From Anaerolineae bacterium (GTDB lineage: Bacteria > Chloroflexota > Anaerolineae > B4-G1 > DUEL01), in NCBI GenBank assembly GCA_016931695.1, contig JAFGEI010000162.1:1-61312 (forward strand): a DNA stretch of 61,312 bases, read 5' to 3'. Below, one piece after another: positions 17,180 to 26,936 of this stretch (within the stretch, counting starts at the first letter, position 1; the number at the start of each line of letters is the position of its first letter). Both the position numbers and the translations under genes were made by a program. The notes under the pieces are model-generated. The model searched no databases. It saw nothing but the letters and a program-made list of their open reading frames with translations, and was not told the DNA's origin.

Positions 17180-18019
17180 ATGCTCAGGAATCTCGAGGCG
17201 ATTCACCGCCCGGCCGACCTGCAGGAAGCAGTACGCCTGGTTCAACAGACCACGGCGGTCCCGCTGGGCGGGGGCACGCAGTTGCTGCCGGCGAGCAGCC
17301 CGGCCGTCGAGGCAGTGGTCGATCTCGGCCGGTTGGGTTTGACCTACGTCGAGGTGGAGATGGAAAGGGTGCGCGTGGGGGCGACGACCTCTCTCCAGCG
17401 CTTTGCCGACGACCCTGCCGTGCAAGAGATGACGCAAGGGATTGCTGGCGAGGCTGTGCGCCTGGTTGCAGCGCGCAATATCCGTGGCCAGGCGACCGTG
17501 GGCGGGATGCTCGCCGCCGGCGGTGGGGACCATCCACTTCTGGCTGTGCTGCTGGTGCTGGAGGCTTTGCTCACCCTCCACGCGCCCGAACTGCGAACTG
17601 TGGCGGTCGATTCGTTGCTCAGCTATCGCGAGCGGATGCTGGGGGACGGCGGCCTGATCAGCGAATTGTCCATCCCGCGGCCGGCGGAGACAGCCGGTTG
17701 GGGGATGGCGCACGTGGGGCGCACGCCGCGCGACCGGCCGATCGTTTTTGCGGTGGGGCGCGTCGTGATGACTGAGGGGCGCTGCCGGGAGGTGCGGCTG
17801 GCCTTGAGCGGCGTAGCCAGGCGGCCAGTGCGGCTCGGCCAGGCGGAGCAGCATCTCTGCGGGGCGGAACCGACCCCCCAGCGTCTCGAGCAGGCCGCCG
17901 GGATCGCCGCTGCCGCGCTCGCGCCCCCGGCCGATTTCCGCGGCAGCAGCGAGTATCGACGGGAGATGGCCGCCGTGCTGGCGCGCCGCGCCCTCGCCCA
18001 GGCTGTGGCGCGATATTGA
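17180..18019 (+). CDS. FAD-binding subunit of a molybdopterin dehydrogenase (XdhB/YgfM-like)
   Basis: The 279-residue protein matches the FAD-binding medium subunit of xanthine-dehydrogenase-type enzymes. The FAD pyrophosphate loop reads VPLGGGTQLLP (about 29-39) and the second flavin motif is NIRGQATVGGML (about 96-107). The C-terminal CO-dehydrogenase-flavoprotein domain includes VRLALSGVARRPVRL. E. coli YgfM, encoded next to ygfK, has the same layout. The ATG has AGGAGG just before it. No molybdopterin catalytic subunit or 2Fe-2S subunit is encoded in this window, so this FAD subunit must work with a partner elsewhere or directly with the YgfK-like protein. The stop codon overlaps the -35 of the tRNA promoter. 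Confidence 0.88.
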   Translation: MLRNLEAIHRPADLQEAVRLVQQTTAVPLGGGTQLLPASSPAVEAVVDLGRLGLTYVEVEMERVRVGATTSLQRFADDPAVQEMTQGIAGEAVRLVAARNIRGQATVGGMLAAGGGDHPLLAVLLVLEALLTLHAPELRTVAVDSLLSYRERMLGDGGLISELSIPRPAETAGWGMAHVGRTPRDRPIVFAVGRVVMTEGRCREVRLALSGVARRPVRLGQAEQHLCGAEPTPQRLEQAAGIAAAALAPPADFRGSSEYRREMAAVLARRALAQAVARY

Positions 18020-18044
18020 CGAAATCATCACCTTCAAGTATAAT
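18016..18044 (+). promoter_or_regulatory. Promoter for tRNA-Asn
   Basis: TTGACG at 18016-18021 and TATAAT at 18039-18044 are 17 bp apart, almost consensus. The -35 overlaps the stop codon of the FAD-subunit gene. Start is expected near 18051, about 70 nt before the tRNA. Confidence 0.75.
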
Positions 18045-18122
18045 CCATACTGGCGACTCGGGCCGCCCACCTGTATCTTGAAGGGCTCCAGGGCGGGCTG
18101 GGATGTTGCGATCGCAATGTGA

Positions 18123-18196
18123 TCCTCGGTAGCTCAATTCGGCAGAGCGGCCGGCTGTTAACCGGTTGGTTGGAGGTTCAAGTCCTCCCCGAGGAG
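18123..18196 (+). tRNA. tRNA-Asn (anticodon GTT)
   Basis: The 74-nt sequence folds into a complete cloverleaf. The acceptor stem is TCCTCGG with CCGAGGA (7 bp), the D stem GCTC with GAGC, the anticodon stem GCCGG with CCGGT around the loop CTGTTAA (anticodon GTT at 18157-18159), a 5-nt variable loop, and the T stem GGAGG with CCTCC around TTCAAGT. The discriminator base is G, as usual for tRNA-Asn. The CCA end is not encoded. A hairpin terminator follows within 15 bp. Confidence 0.97.
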
Positions 18197-18210
18197 CCTG
18201 TCAAGCCAGG

Positions 18211-18240
18211 AGGTCCCCATGGGTTGTGGGGACCTTTCTG
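18211..18240 (+). terminator. Terminator after tRNA-Asn
   Basis: AGGTCCCC (18211-18218) pairs with GGGGACCT (18228-18235) across a 9-nt loop, followed by TTTCT. It separates the tRNA unit from the rpoB promoter. Confidence 0.6.
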
Positions 18241-18316
18241 CGTTCCTCTCACCGGGGTGCCCAGGCGTTACGTAACCTGCCCCGAAACTCGAGTGCGCCC
18301 CGGGGTTCTCATTATT

Positions 18317-18345
18317 TTGACAATTTCTTTATTTTGTGCTATCAT
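18317..18345 (+). promoter_or_regulatory. Strong promoter for rpoB
   Basis: Perfect -35 TTGACA (18317-18322), 17-bp spacer, and -10 TATCAT (18340-18345) preceded by TGC, an extended -10. The start is expected near 18352, giving a leader of about 112 nt before the rpoB ATG. Confidence 0.8.
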
Positions 18346-18463
18346 ACGTGTTCGGTAGTTGCCTGGGTCGCGCGTGCTCGATTCGTCGAACCAGGTGCGC
18401 GCCTGGATGTTTTCCCGGTTGGTGGTGTATTGTCGGCCTCGAAGATACCGTTTTGGGGGGAGT

Positions 18464-21400
18464 ATGCATACGCCGGTCCTTGACAGCAAATCCTATGCGA
18501 AAATTGCTGGTTCGTTAAGTCTGCCTGCCCTGATCGAGGTGCAGATCGAGTCGTATCGTTGGTTTCAAGAAGAAGGCCTCAAGGAACTCTTTCACGAGGT
18601 ATCGCCAATTGAGAGCTACACTGGCACCCTGAGACTCCATTTCCCCAGCCTGAAACCGGAGAGCGCCCAGCTCGGCCTGGGATACCGCTTTGGCGAACCG
18701 CCCTATACCGAAGACGAGTGCCTGGAGCGGGACGTGACTTATGCCGTGCCGCTCTACGTCCAAGTCGCCCTGGAAAATCGCGAGACGGACGTCATTATCA
18801 AGTCCGAGATTTTTTTGGGCGATTTTCCCTTGATGACCGAAAACGGTACCTTTATCATCAACGGCACCGAGCGGGTCGTGGTCAGCCAGTTGATCCGCTC
18901 GCCGGGAGTTTATTTCGACGTCGAAGAGGATCGGACCACCGGCCGGCGGCTCTGCATGGCCAAGCTCATCCCCGACCGCGGGGCTTGGATGGAGTTTGAG
19001 AGCCGCAAGACTGGCTACCTCACCCTCAAGTTTAACCGCAAGCGCACCATCCCGGTGACGATCCTGCTGCGCGCCCTGGCTGCCGTCGATAGCGGGGCGG
19101 ATGACCAGGTTCCGCCCACCGAGATGGATGAGGACCTGTTGGAGCTGTTTGCCGATGTCGATACGCAGCCGGACGTGCAGTGGATTCCCACGACCATCCG
19201 CCAGGAACCCCACTGGGAACCACGGGATGGGCGTACGGTTGCCCAGGAGGCGTTGCTCGAATTCTACCGCCGCATGCGACCGGGGGATCCGCCCACTTTG
19301 GAGAACGCGGAAGAGTTTCTCGTTTCCCAGCTTTTCGACGAACGCCGCTATGACCTGCAGCGGGTGGGGCGCTACAAGCTGAACCAGCGCCTCGGCCTCG
19401 GCTTGCCGATGGAGCACCGCACGGTCTCCAAGCAGGATATCCTGGCCATTGTCGAGCACATGATTCGCATCAACAATGGCATCGAGGACGCCGACGACGT
19501 GGATCACCTGGGCAATCGCCGCGTCAAGACCGTCGGTGAACTGATTCAGAGCAAGCTGCGCGTGGGCCTGTTGCGAATGGAGCGGGTGGTGCGGGAAAGA
19601 ATGTCCCTCCGTAGTGATGCGGAACCGCCGACGCCGGTCAACCTGATCAATATCCGCCCGGTCGTCGCCGCAATGCGCGAGTTCTTTGGTTCCAGCCAAT
19701 TGTCCCAGTTTATGGATCAGACGAACCCGCTGGCGGAATTGACCCACAAGCGCACCTTGTCGGCGTTGGGGCCGGGGGGACTGCGGCGGGAACGGGCCGG
19801 CTTTCAGGTGCGCGACGTGCACCATTCTCACTACGGCCGCATCTGCCCCATCGAGACGCCGGAAGGCCCCAACATCGGCCTGATCGGGCGCCTGGCGACC
19901 TATGCCCACGTCAACTCTTTTGGGTTCATCGAGACGCCCTACCGGCGGGTGGTTCGGCGCGTCGTTCCCGAGGTGGACGCATTGGTGAACGAGGTCCTGG
20001 GCCAGGCGGTCGTCGATCCCGAGACAGGAGAGACGGTGGCCGAGGCGGATACCTGGGTGGATGCAGAGTTGGCAGCCAGGATTGCGGCGCTTCACTTGCC
20101 CGACGAAATCGATGTGCGCCCGCGAGTGGTGGAAAAAGTCGTCTACTTGTCCGCCGATAAAGAAGAGCACTATACAATCGCTCAGGCCAACACCGTGCTG
20201 GACGAGAACGGCCATTTCGTTTATCCACGCATCTCGGCGCGCCGGGGGGAGGACTTTCTCCTCACTTCGCCGGAGCGGGTTGACTTTATCGACGTGGCCC
20301 CCTGCCAGGTGGTCGGCGTATCCGCGGCGCTGATTCCCTTCCTGGAGCACGATGACGCCAACCGTGCTTTGATGGGCTCCAATATGCAGCGTCAGGCGGT
20401 TCCGCTCCTGCTGCCCGACGCCCCGCTGGTTGCTACCGGCATCGAGCGCCAGGCAGCAGTTGACTCGGGCCAGGTGCTGTTGGCCAAACAGGATGGCGAG
20501 GTCATCAGCGTCACCGGCAACCGGATTGCCGTCATGGAGGATGACGGGCAGCAACGGATATACCATCTCCGCAAATATGATCGCTCGAACCAGTCAACCT
20601 GCATTGACCAACGGGCCATCGTCCATCGTGGTCAGCGCGTCCGCAAGGGAGAGGTCCTCATCGACAGTTCGTCGACGCGGGAGGGTGACCTGGCCCTGGG
20701 GCAGAACGTGCTCTGTGCCTTTCTCTCCTGGGAGGGCGGGAACTTTGAGGATGCAATCCTCATCAACGAGACGCTCGTCCGCGAGGATTTCTTTACCTCC
20801 ATCCACATCGAGAAACACGAGTCCGAGGCCCGTGACACCAAGCTGGGGGCGGAAGAGATCACCCGCGACATTCCCAACGTCAGCGAAGAGGCGCTCAAGG
20901 ACCTGGACGAGGAAGGCGTGGTGCGCATCGGGGCAGAGGTTGGACCTTCCGACATCCTGGTGGGCAAGATTACGCCCAAGGGCGAAAAAGAACTGACCCC
21001 AGAGGAAAAGCTCTTGCGGGCAATTTTTGGCGAAAAGGCCCGCGAGGTGAAGGACAGCAGCCTGCGTATGCCCCACGGTGAGCGGGGCAAGGTCGTCGAG
21101 GTCAAGATTTTCGACCGCGAAGAGTATCGCGATCTGCCGGCCGGGGTCGAGCAGATGGTGCGGGTCAGCGTGGCGCAGCGCCGCAAAGTGACCGAGGGCG
21201 ACAAGATGGCAGGCCGGCACGGCAACAAGGGCGTCGTCTCCCAGGTAGTTCCGGTGGAGGATATGCCCTTCCTGGTGGATGGGACGCCGATCGAGATTAT
21301 TCTCAACCCGCTTGGGGTGCCGGGACGGATGAACATTGGCCAGGTGCTGGAGACGCACCTGGGGTGGGCGGCCTATCGACTGGGCTTTCGGGCCATCAGC

Positions 21401-22390
21401 CCGGTCTTTGACGGCGCGAGCGAGTCCCAAATTGCAGCTGAGCTGGCGCGGGCCTGGCTGATTGACCGGGCCTGGGAAGAAATCACCGCGCGGGCGTGGG
21501 CCTGGCTCAAGGCCCAGGATTACGACCTCGAGTCTCTCCTCGATGACCAGGAAGCCTGCCTGTTGTACGTCCTTTCCTGGCTGACCGGGCGGGGATATGA
21601 CGATGACCGCCTGCTCGAGGATATCGTCTATGCCCGCCGGGCCGTCTTGAAAGAGTGGCTGAAGGAACGGGGCTACGACCCTGGACAGCTGCTCACTTTT
21701 GAGCAGGATGCCTCCCCGCCGGCTTTGCGCGAGACTGTCGATCGCGCTGCCCAGATCGCTTGCCTGTCCATCTGGATGGGGGATCGGGGGCAGGATACGA
21801 GTGGGATGAGCGATGAGGAGATCGAACTGGCGGCAACCCAGCTCAGCCTGGAGTTGAAGGACCCGCTGCCGACCCTTGGCCGGGCGATTCTTTACGACGG
21901 CAAGACCGGGGAGCCGTTCGATCAGTCGGTGACGGTGGGGATGATCTATATCATGAAGTTGGCCCACATGGTCGAGGACAAGGTGCACGCCCGCTCCACC
22001 GGCCCCTACAGCCTGGTCACTCAGCAGCCGCTGGGTGGCAAGGCCCAGTTCGGCGGTCAGCGATTCGGCGAGATGGAGGTTTGGGCGTTGGAGGCGTATG
22101 GAGCGGCCTATACGCTGCAAGAGATTCTCACCGTCAAGTCGGATGACGTGCAAGGACGGGTGCGGACCTACGAGGCGATTGTCAAGGGGGAGGCCATCAG
22201 CGACTCGGGCGTTCCCGCTTCCTTCAAGGTGTTGGTCAAAGAGCTGCAAAGCCTGGGCCTGGCGATCGAGGCGGTGACAGAAAGCGGCGACGTGCTGCGG
22301 TTTGGCCGCGAAGAGTCCCAGGCGCGCATCCCGCGCCTGGCGACGGGGCTGCTGGGTCTTGGATCGCGTCGAGTGGGACCCATTGACTAA
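18464..22390 (+). CDS. rpoB: DNA-directed RNA polymerase subunit beta
   Basis: The 1308-residue beta subunit is complete, from [15 protein letters not shown] to the C-terminal clamp-connecting region ([20 protein letters not shown]). The rifampicin pocket reads [13 protein letters not shown] then [14 protein letters not shown]: Asp516, His526 and Ser531 equivalents (D418, H428, S433) are kept, but the Arg529 position is Thr431. Catalytic-core motif [12 protein letters not shown] is intact. At about residues 993-1138, between [10 protein letters not shown] and [10 protein letters not shown], the protein has some 145 residues where E. coli has about 17. This insert contains short helical repeats with GYD and LL pairs. 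The ATG follows GGGGGGAG. rpoC does not follow, and rplJ/rplL do not precede. Confidence 0.97.
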   Translation: MHTPVLDSKSYAKIAGSLSLPALIEVQIESYRWFQEEGLKELFHEVSPIESYTGTLRLHFPSLKPESAQLGLGYRFGEPPYTEDECLERDVTYAVPLYVQVALENRETDVIIKSEIFLGDFPLMTENGTFIINGTERVVVSQLIRSPGVYFDVEEDRTTGRRLCMAKLIPDRGAWMEFESRKTGYLTLKFNRKRTIPVTILLRALAAVDSGADDQVPPTEMDEDLLELFADVDTQPDVQWIPTTIRQEPHWEPRDGRTVAQEALLEFYRRMRPGDPPTLENAEEFLVSQLFDERRYDLQRVGRYKLNQRLGLGLPMEHRTVSKQDILAIVEHMIRINNGIEDADDVDHLGNRRVKTVGELIQSKLRVGLLRMERVVRERMSLRSDAEPPTPVNLINIRPVVAAMREFFGSSQLSQFMDQTNPLAELTHKRTLSALGPGGLRRERAGFQVRDVHHSHYGRICPIETPEGPNIGLIGRLATYAHVNSFGFIETPYRRVVRRVVPEVDALVNEVLGQAVVDPETGETVAEADTWVDAELAARIAALHLPDEIDVRPRVVEKVVYLSADKEEHYTIAQANTVLDENGHFVYPRISARRGEDFLLTSPERVDFIDVAPCQVVGVSAALIPFLEHDDANRALMGSNMQRQAVPLLLPDAPLVATGIERQAAVDSGQVLLAKQDGEVISVTGNRIAVMEDDGQQRIYHLRKYDRSNQSTCIDQRAIVHRGQRVRKGEVLIDSSSTREGDLALGQNVLCAFLSWEGGNFEDAILINETLVREDFFTSIHIEKHESEARDTKLGAEEITRDIPNVSEEALKDLDEEGVVRIGAEVGPSDILVGKITPKGEKELTPEEKLLRAIFGEKAREVKDSSLRMPHGERGKVVEVKIFDREEYRDLPAGVEQMVRVSVAQRRKVTEGDKMAGRHGNKGVVSQVVPVEDMPFLVDGTPIEIILNPLGVPGRMNIGQVLETHLGWAAYRLGFRAISPVFDGASESQIAAELARAWLIDRAWEEITARAWAWLKAQDYDLESLLDDQEACLLYVLSWLTGRGYDDDRLLEDIVYARRAVLKEWLKERGYDPGQLLTFEQDASPPALRETVDRAAQIACLSIWMGDRGQDTSGMSDEEIELAATQLSLELKDPLPTLGRAILYDGKTGEPFDQSVTVGMIYIMKLAHMVEDKVHARSTGPYSLVTQQPLGGKAQFGGQRFGEMEVWALEAYGAAYTLQEILTVKSDDVQGRVRTYEAIVKGEAISDSGVPASFKVLVKELQSLGLAIEAVTESGDVLRFGREESQARIPRLATGLLGLGSRRVGPID

Positions 22391-22411
22391 ATTGGGCTTT
22401 TATGGTAGAAT
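22383..22411 (+). promoter_or_regulatory. Promoter for the rpsL-rpsG-fusA unit
   Basis: TTGACT at 22383-22388 overlaps the rpoB stop codon. After 17 bp comes TAGAAT at 22406-22411, preceded by TGG (extended -10). Start is expected near 22418, with a leader of about 130 nt before rpsL. Confidence 0.7.
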
Positions 22412-22427
22412 GACCGCTCGTTGTAGA

Positions 22428-22503
22428 GATGGCAGCAATGCCCCTGCCATCCGATTGTCAAGAGATACGGTAGATGGGAGGCCATCGTGAAGGTGGATGG
22501 CCT
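22428..22503 (+). promoter_or_regulatory. rpsL leader with two hairpins that can re-pair
   Basis: Hairpin 1 pairs GATGGCAG (22428-22435) with CTGCCATC (22444-22451). Hairpin 2 pairs AGGCCATC (22479-22486) with GATGGCCT (22496-22503). The arms share the core GATGGC/GCCATC, so arm 1 can instead pair with arm 3 and arm 2 with arm 4. Such alternatives are typical of attenuators or ribosomal-protein autoregulatory leaders. The regulator is unknown. Confidence 0.5.
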
Positions 22504-22548
22504 TCTTCATTGGTTTGTCATTGTTGTCCGCTCATGCAGGAGAGTAAC

Positions 22549-22968
22549 GTGCCAACGATTAACCAGCTAGTTCGCAAGGGACGAAAACCCAAAAAGTCCA
22601 AGTCCAAGGCACCGGCGCTGCAGTATACATCCAACTCGTTCACGCAGCGGCGGACGCGGCAGCCCAAGGGGGCACCGCAAAAGCGTGGGGTCTGTACGCA
22701 GGTGCGTACCATGACACCCAAGAAGCCGAACTCGGCCCTGCGCAAGATTGCCCGTGTGCGACTGACCAACGGAATCGAGGTAACTGCCTATATTCCCGGC
22801 GAAGGACATAATTTGCAGGAACACTCGGTGGTGTTGGTGCGCGGCGGGCGTGTGAAGGACCTCCCCGGTGTGCGGTATCACGTCGTCCGGGGGACATTGG
22901 ACACTGCTGGCGTTGACGGTCGCGTGCAGCAGCGCTCCAAGTACGGCACCAAGGTCGGCAAGAAATAG
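22549..22968 (+). CDS. rpsL: Small ribosomal subunit protein S12 (uS12)
   Basis: The 139-residue S12 sits at the decoding centre and affects tRNA selection and streptomycin response. [11 protein letters not shown] starts the protein, and [11 protein letters not shown] and [13 protein letters not shown] retain the two lysines whose changes give streptomycin resistance. Between PALQ and PQKRGVCT there is an extra stretch of roughly 14 residues compared with E. coli; a similar-length insert is known in Firmicutes S12, so it is not novel. The GTG start at 22549 follows CAGGAGAG; a frame-extended start upstream would lie inside the leader hairpins. Confidence 0.98.
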   Translation: MPTINQLVRKGRKPKKSKSKAPALQYTSNSFTQRRTRQPKGAPQKRGVCTQVRTMTPKKPNSALRKIARVRLTNGIEVTAYIPGEGHNLQEHSVVLVRGGRVKDLPGVRYHVVRGTLDTAGVDGRVQQRSKYGTKVGKK

Positions 22969-22989
22969 GCGAAAAGGCAGGGTAGGGAT

Positions 22990-23460
22990 ATGCCAAGACG
23001 GTATCGTCCACCTCGACGAAAAGTTGCTCCGGATTCCAGGTACAACAGCGAGCTGGTCACGCGCTTTATCAACAAGGTGATGCAGGACGGCAAAAAGAGT
23101 TTGGCAACTCGGATCGTCTATGAGGCGATGGAGATTGCCGAAAAACGCGCCAAGCGACCGGCCCTGGAAGTGTTTGAAGAAGCAGTACACAATGTTTCGC
23201 CTGTGCTGCAGGTCAGGCCCCGTCGTGTGGGGGGTTCGACCTACCAGATTCCTGTCGAGGTGCCGCCGCACCGGCAGATTAGTCTGTCGATGCGCTGGAT
23301 TTTGGCCGCTGCTCGGAACCGCCCCGGTCGCTCGATGGCCGAAAAGCTGGCGGGTGAGCTGGTCGACGCCATCAATAACACTGGCGCCGCGATAAAAAAG
23401 AAGGAAGATACGCACAGGATGGCGGAAGCCAACCGGGCGTTCGCCCACTACCGGTGGTAG
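22990..23460 (+). CDS. rpsG: Small ribosomal subunit protein S7 (uS7)
   Basis: The 156-residue S7 binds the 3' major domain of 16S rRNA in the 30S head near the E site and starts head assembly. It begins [17 protein letters not shown] and has the family segments [27 protein letters not shown] and [21 protein letters not shown]. Length is as expected. It lies 21 bp after rpsL in the usual str-operon order. In E. coli S7 represses this operon; whether the leader upstream of rpsL serves that purpose here is open. Confidence 0.98.
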   Translation: MPRRYRPPRRKVAPDSRYNSELVTRFINKVMQDGKKSLATRIVYEAMEIAEKRAKRPALEVFEEAVHNVSPVLQVRPRRVGGSTYQIPVEVPPHRQISLSMRWILAAARNRPGRSMAEKLAGELVDAINNTGAAIKKKEDTHRMAEANRAFAHYRW

Positions 23461-23511
23461 CGTAACTCTGCTCCCAGACGGTCCGGGCGACGTCCCGTTG
23501 TGGGGGGAGCT

Positions 23512-25587
23512 ATGGCCGGGCCTTGGCCTATGGAGCGAATCCGCAATATCGGTGTGATTGCGCACATCGATGCGGGAAAAACAACGACGACCGAACGAGT
23601 GCTCTTTTACAGTGGGCGCACTCATCGGATGGGAACGGTTGACGATGGAACGACCGTTACCGATTGGATGGTCCAGGAGCGCGAGCGCGGGATCACCATT
23701 ACCGCTGCTGCAGTTACGTGCTACTGGCGGGACCACCAGATTAACATTGTCGATACACCAGGACACATCGACTTTACCGCCGAGGTTCAGCGCAGCCTGC
23801 GCGTCCTGGACGGTGGGGTTGTTGTCTTTGATGCGGTAGCTGGCGTTGAACCGCAGTCCGAAACGGTCTGGCGGCAGGCACAATCGTTCGGCGTGCCGCT
23901 GATCGCGTTCATTAACAAGATGGATAAATTAGGCGCTGATTTCGCCTACGCGGTAGGGACAATTCGCGAGCGCCTGGGGGCCAATCCGGCCATGGTCCAA
24001 TGGCCCATTGGCCGCGAGGCCTCGTTCTGCGGCGTGGTGGACCTGCTCGAGATGCACGCCGTCGTCTGGACGGACGAACTGGGCAAACTGCCGCAGATCG
24101 AGCCGGTTCCCGCCGAGCTGGAACCGGAGCTCCACTTGCTGCGGGAGCAGTTGGTCGAGCGGATCGTCGAAACAGACGACGAGCTGACCGTCCGCTACCT
24201 GGAAGGGGAAGAGATTCCCGCCCAGGACCTGCGGCAGGGATTGCGCGCGGCGACCTTGCGGGGAGAACTGGTCCCGGTGCTCTGCGGCAGTGCGCTGCGG
24301 AACAAGGGGGTCCAACCCCTGCAGGATGCGATCGTCGATTACCTGCCGTCACCGCTGGACGTGCCGCCCGTGGAAGGGATCAATCCCTACACCAACCGGG
24401 TTGAATCCCGCCCGCCCGACGTGGATGCCCCGCTGGCCGCCCTGGCTTTCAAGGTCGCCACCGATCCCTACGTCGGCCGCCTGGTCTATCTGCGGGTCTA
24501 CTCGGGCAAGGTCAAAGTGGGCTCCCAGGTCTATAACCCGGGCAAGGAGCGCAAAGAGCGGATCAACAAGCTGCTGCGCATGTTTTCGCAGAATCGCGAA
24601 GAAGTGCCAGAGTTGACCGCCGGGGATATCGGCGGGGTGGTTGGGCTCAAGTTCACCTTTACCGGCGATACCCTTTGTGTGCCCAGTGGGCCGATCGTCC
24701 TCGAGACTATCTCCTTTCCAGAGCCGGTCATCTTTGTGGCTATCGAGCCCCGGACGGCAGCGGACCAGGCGCGGATGGACGATGCGCTGCGGCGGTTGGC
24801 CGAAGAAGACCCGACCTTTGTGGTGCGCACGGACGAAAACACCGGGCAGACAATTCTCGCCGGAATGGGCGAGTTGCACCTCGAGATATTGGTCGACCGG
24901 CTGCTGCGCGAGTTTAACGTGCAGGGCCGGGTGAGCCGCCCGCGGGTGGCCTATCGGGAGACGGTTACCCGGCGCGCCGAAATGGAGGGGCTGTTTAGTC
25001 GGCAGACTGCCAGCCCCCAGTATGCCTGGGTCCGCCTGGCGCTCCAGCCCCTGCCTGCTCTGGAGGGGTTTCGCTTTCGGGATGAGGGGCAGATCAGGGG
25101 GTTCCCGCCCGAATTTCTCAGGGGCGTCGAGATGGGCTGCCGCGAGGCGATGGAGAGCGGGGTTCTGGCGGGGTATCCGATGGTTGACGTCGAGGTTGTC
25201 CTGCTGGATGCGGAATGGGATAAAGATATCTCGTCAGAGTTGGCTTTCAAAGTGGCCGGGTCAACCGCTTTCCGAGATGCTGTAGAGCAGGCGGAACCAG
25301 TGCTGTTGGAACCGGTGATGTCTGTAGAGGTCGTGACGCCAGAGGCCTTTACCGGGGACATTATCGGCGATTTGAGTGCTCGCGGAGCGAATATCGAGTC
25401 GATGGGCAGCCGCGCGGGGAACAGCTGCGTTGTGGCGGCCTCGGTCCCGCTGTCCAAGATGTTTGGGTATGCCACCGATGTTCGCTCTCTGACTCAGGGG
25501 CGCGGGACCTTTACCATGGAGTTCCACCACTATGCGCCGGTGGATGCAGCGAGGATGGAAGCCATTGTTTATGGCGGAAGCTGGTAG
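23512..25587 (+). CDS. fusA: Elongation factor G
   Basis: The 691-residue GTPase drives translocation and ribosome recycling. GTP-binding motifs are canonical: [14 protein letters not shown] (P-loop), [12 protein letters not shown] (switch I), DTPGHIDF (switch II), NKMDK (G4). Domains II to V follow, with the domain IV segment [14 protein letters not shown] and the C-terminal [18 protein letters not shown] 23512 follows a GGGGGGAG ribosome site. Its switch I is normal, in contrast to the EF-Tu encoded next. A hairpin follows the gene, so tuf may be made partly from its own transcript. Confidence 0.98.
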   Translation: MAGPWPMERIRNIGVIAHIDAGKTTTTERVLFYSGRTHRMGTVDDGTTVTDWMVQERERGITITAAAVTCYWRDHQINIVDTPGHIDFTAEVQRSLRVLDGGVVVFDAVAGVEPQSETVWRQAQSFGVPLIAFINKMDKLGADFAYAVGTIRERLGANPAMVQWPIGREASFCGVVDLLEMHAVVWTDELGKLPQIEPVPAELEPELHLLREQLVERIVETDDELTVRYLEGEEIPAQDLRQGLRAATLRGELVPVLCGSALRNKGVQPLQDAIVDYLPSPLDVPPVEGINPYTNRVESRPPDVDAPLAALAFKVATDPYVGRLVYLRVYSGKVKVGSQVYNPGKERKERINKLLRMFSQNREEVPELTAGDIGGVVGLKFTFTGDTLCVPSGPIVLETISFPEPVIFVAIEPRTAADQARMDDALRRLAEEDPTFVVRTDENTGQTILAGMGELHLEILVDRLLREFNVQGRVSRPRVAYRETVTRRAEMEGLFSRQTASPQYAWVRLALQPLPALEGFRFRDEGQIRGFPPEFLRGVEMGCREAMESGVLAGYPMVDVEVVLLDAEWDKDISSELAFKVAGSTAFRDAVEQAEPVLLEPVMSVEVVTPEAFTGDIIGDLSARGANIESMGSRAGNSCVVAASVPLSKMFGYATDVRSLTQGRGTFTMEFHHYAPVDAARMEAIVYGGSW

Positions 25588-25626
25588 AAGACGCTCTCGT
25601 TGAGCGAGGGTCGTTCTCCAGCCCTT

Positions 25627-25660
25627 TGGGCCGGGGGATAACTCTGGCCCAATGCTTTTA
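25627..25660 (+). terminator. Hairpin between fusA and tuf
   Basis: TTGGGCC (25627-25633) pairs with GGCCCAA (25647-25653), followed by TGCTTTTAGG. It may be a weak terminator or an mRNA processing site. A TATAGT at 25683-25688 could be the -10 of a tuf promoter, but its -35 (TAGGCA) is poor. Confidence 0.45.
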
Positions 25661-25715
25661 GGCAGTTCATTGAACGGACATTATAGTCAAATCCAATCAA
25701 TAAGGAGAGAGGAGA

Positions 25716-26933
25716 ATGGCTAAGCCAAAATTTGTGCGGGAAAAGCCACATGTCAATGTCGGAACGATTGGTCATATTGACCATGGCAAGACGACCCTTA
25801 CGGCAGCAATTACCAGGGCCTTGTCCCTCAAGGGTTGGGCGTCTTTTCAGGATTACGATCAGGTTGCCAAGGCGGACGCCAAGATGTTCCGCCGTGACGC
25901 GACCAAGATTCTGACTGTTGCGATCGCCCACGTCGAGTACGAGACGGACAATCGCCACTATGCTCACGTCGACTGCCCGGGACACCGTGACTATATCAAG
26001 AACATGATCACGGGGGCGGCGCAGATGGACGGCGCGATTCTGGTCGTGTCGGCGGCCGATGGCCCGATGCCCCAAACTCGCGAGCACGTCCTGCTGGCGC
26101 GCCAGGTTGAGGTGCCGGCGATGGTCGTCTTTTTGAACAAGGTCGACCTGATGGAGGATGAAGAGCTGTTGGAACTGGTAGAGCTGGAGCTGCGCGAGTT
26201 GCTCGATTCTTACGAGTTCCCCGGTGATGAAACTCCCATCGTCCGTGGTTCGGCGCTTGCAGCGCTGAATTCGGAGAGCACCGACCCCAATGCGCCAGAG
26301 TACGATTGCATCTGGGAGCTGATGCGGGTAGTGGACGACTATATTCCCACGCCCGAGCGGGATGAGGACAAGCCCTTCCTCATGTCTGTCGAGGATGTCT
26401 TTAGCATCAAGGGACGGGGTACCGTGGTGACGGGGCGCGTGGAACGCGGCACGATGGTGCCCATGACCGAGGTCGAGGTCGTCGGCATGCAGGACAAGCC
26501 GATCAAGACCGTCGTCACTGACATGGAAATGTTCCGCAAAAAGCTGGAGAACGTGCAGGCGGGCGACAACGCTGGGCTGTTGCTGCGAGGCGTGGGGCGG
26601 ACCGACGTCACGCGTGGCATGGTCGTCGCCAAGCCGGGGTCGATCACGCCGCACAAAGAGTTTATGGCCGAGGTATACGTGCTGCGCAAGGACGAAGGCG
26701 GCCGCCACAAGGCCTTTTTCTCCGGTTATCGCCCCCAGTTCTACATCCGCACCACCGACGTGACCGGCGAGATCCAGCTCCCTGAAGGCGTGGAGATGGT
26801 TATGCCGGGCGATAGCGTTAACCTGATCGTGCGGTTGATTGAGCCGGTGGCCGTGGAACAGGGTTCCCGGTTCGCCATCCGCGAGGGTGGCCTCACCGTC
26901 GGCGCGGGCGTGATTACCAAGATCCTGGACTAG
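25716..26933 (+). CDS. tuf: Elongation factor Tu with a divergent switch I
   Basis: The 405-residue EF-Tu delivers aminoacyl-tRNA to the ribosome. P-loop [10 protein letters not shown]3 DCPGH, G4 NKVD and G5 SAL are present, and domains II and III are typical ([42 protein letters not shown]). The effector loop is not: between YDQ (47-49) and HVEY (72-75) there are 22 residues instead of 17, and the near-universal ARGITI reads ATKILTV. Thr67 aligns with the Mg-binding Thr of switch I. After the catalytic His90 the usual Ala is Arg (PGHRDY), as in archaeal and eukaryotic EF-1A. No frameshift explains this. AAGGAGAG precedes the ATG. A second tuf elsewhere cannot be excluded. Confidence 0.96.
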   Translation: MAKPKFVREKPHVNVGTIGHIDHGKTTLTAAITRALSLKGWASFQDYDQVAKADAKMFRRDATKILTVAIAHVEYETDNRHYAHVDCPGHRDYIKNMITGAAQMDGAILVVSAADGPMPQTREHVLLARQVEVPAMVVFLNKVDLMEDEELLELVELELRELLDSYEFPGDETPIVRGSALAALNSESTDPNAPEYDCIWELMRVVDDYIPTPERDEDKPFLMSVEDVFSIKGRGTVVTGRVERGTMVPMTEVEVVGMQDKPIKTVVTDMEMFRKKLENVQAGDNAGLLLRGVGRTDVTRGMVVAKPGSITPHKEFMAEVYVLRKDEGGRHKAFFSGYRPQFYIRTTDVTGEIQLPEGVEMVMPGDSVNLIVRLIEPVAVEQGSRFAIREGGLTVGAGVITKILD

Positions 26934-26936
26934 ACT

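Noticed and set aside
22590-22680. Insert in S12 compared with E. coli considered as novel
   Set aside because: A comparable insert at the same place is known from Firmicutes S12, so it is an established variant.
25854-25925. Frameshift as an explanation of the odd EF-Tu loop
   Set aside because: The other two frames do not give ARGITI, and both flanks are in the same frame with normal sequence, so a simple pair of indels is unlikely.
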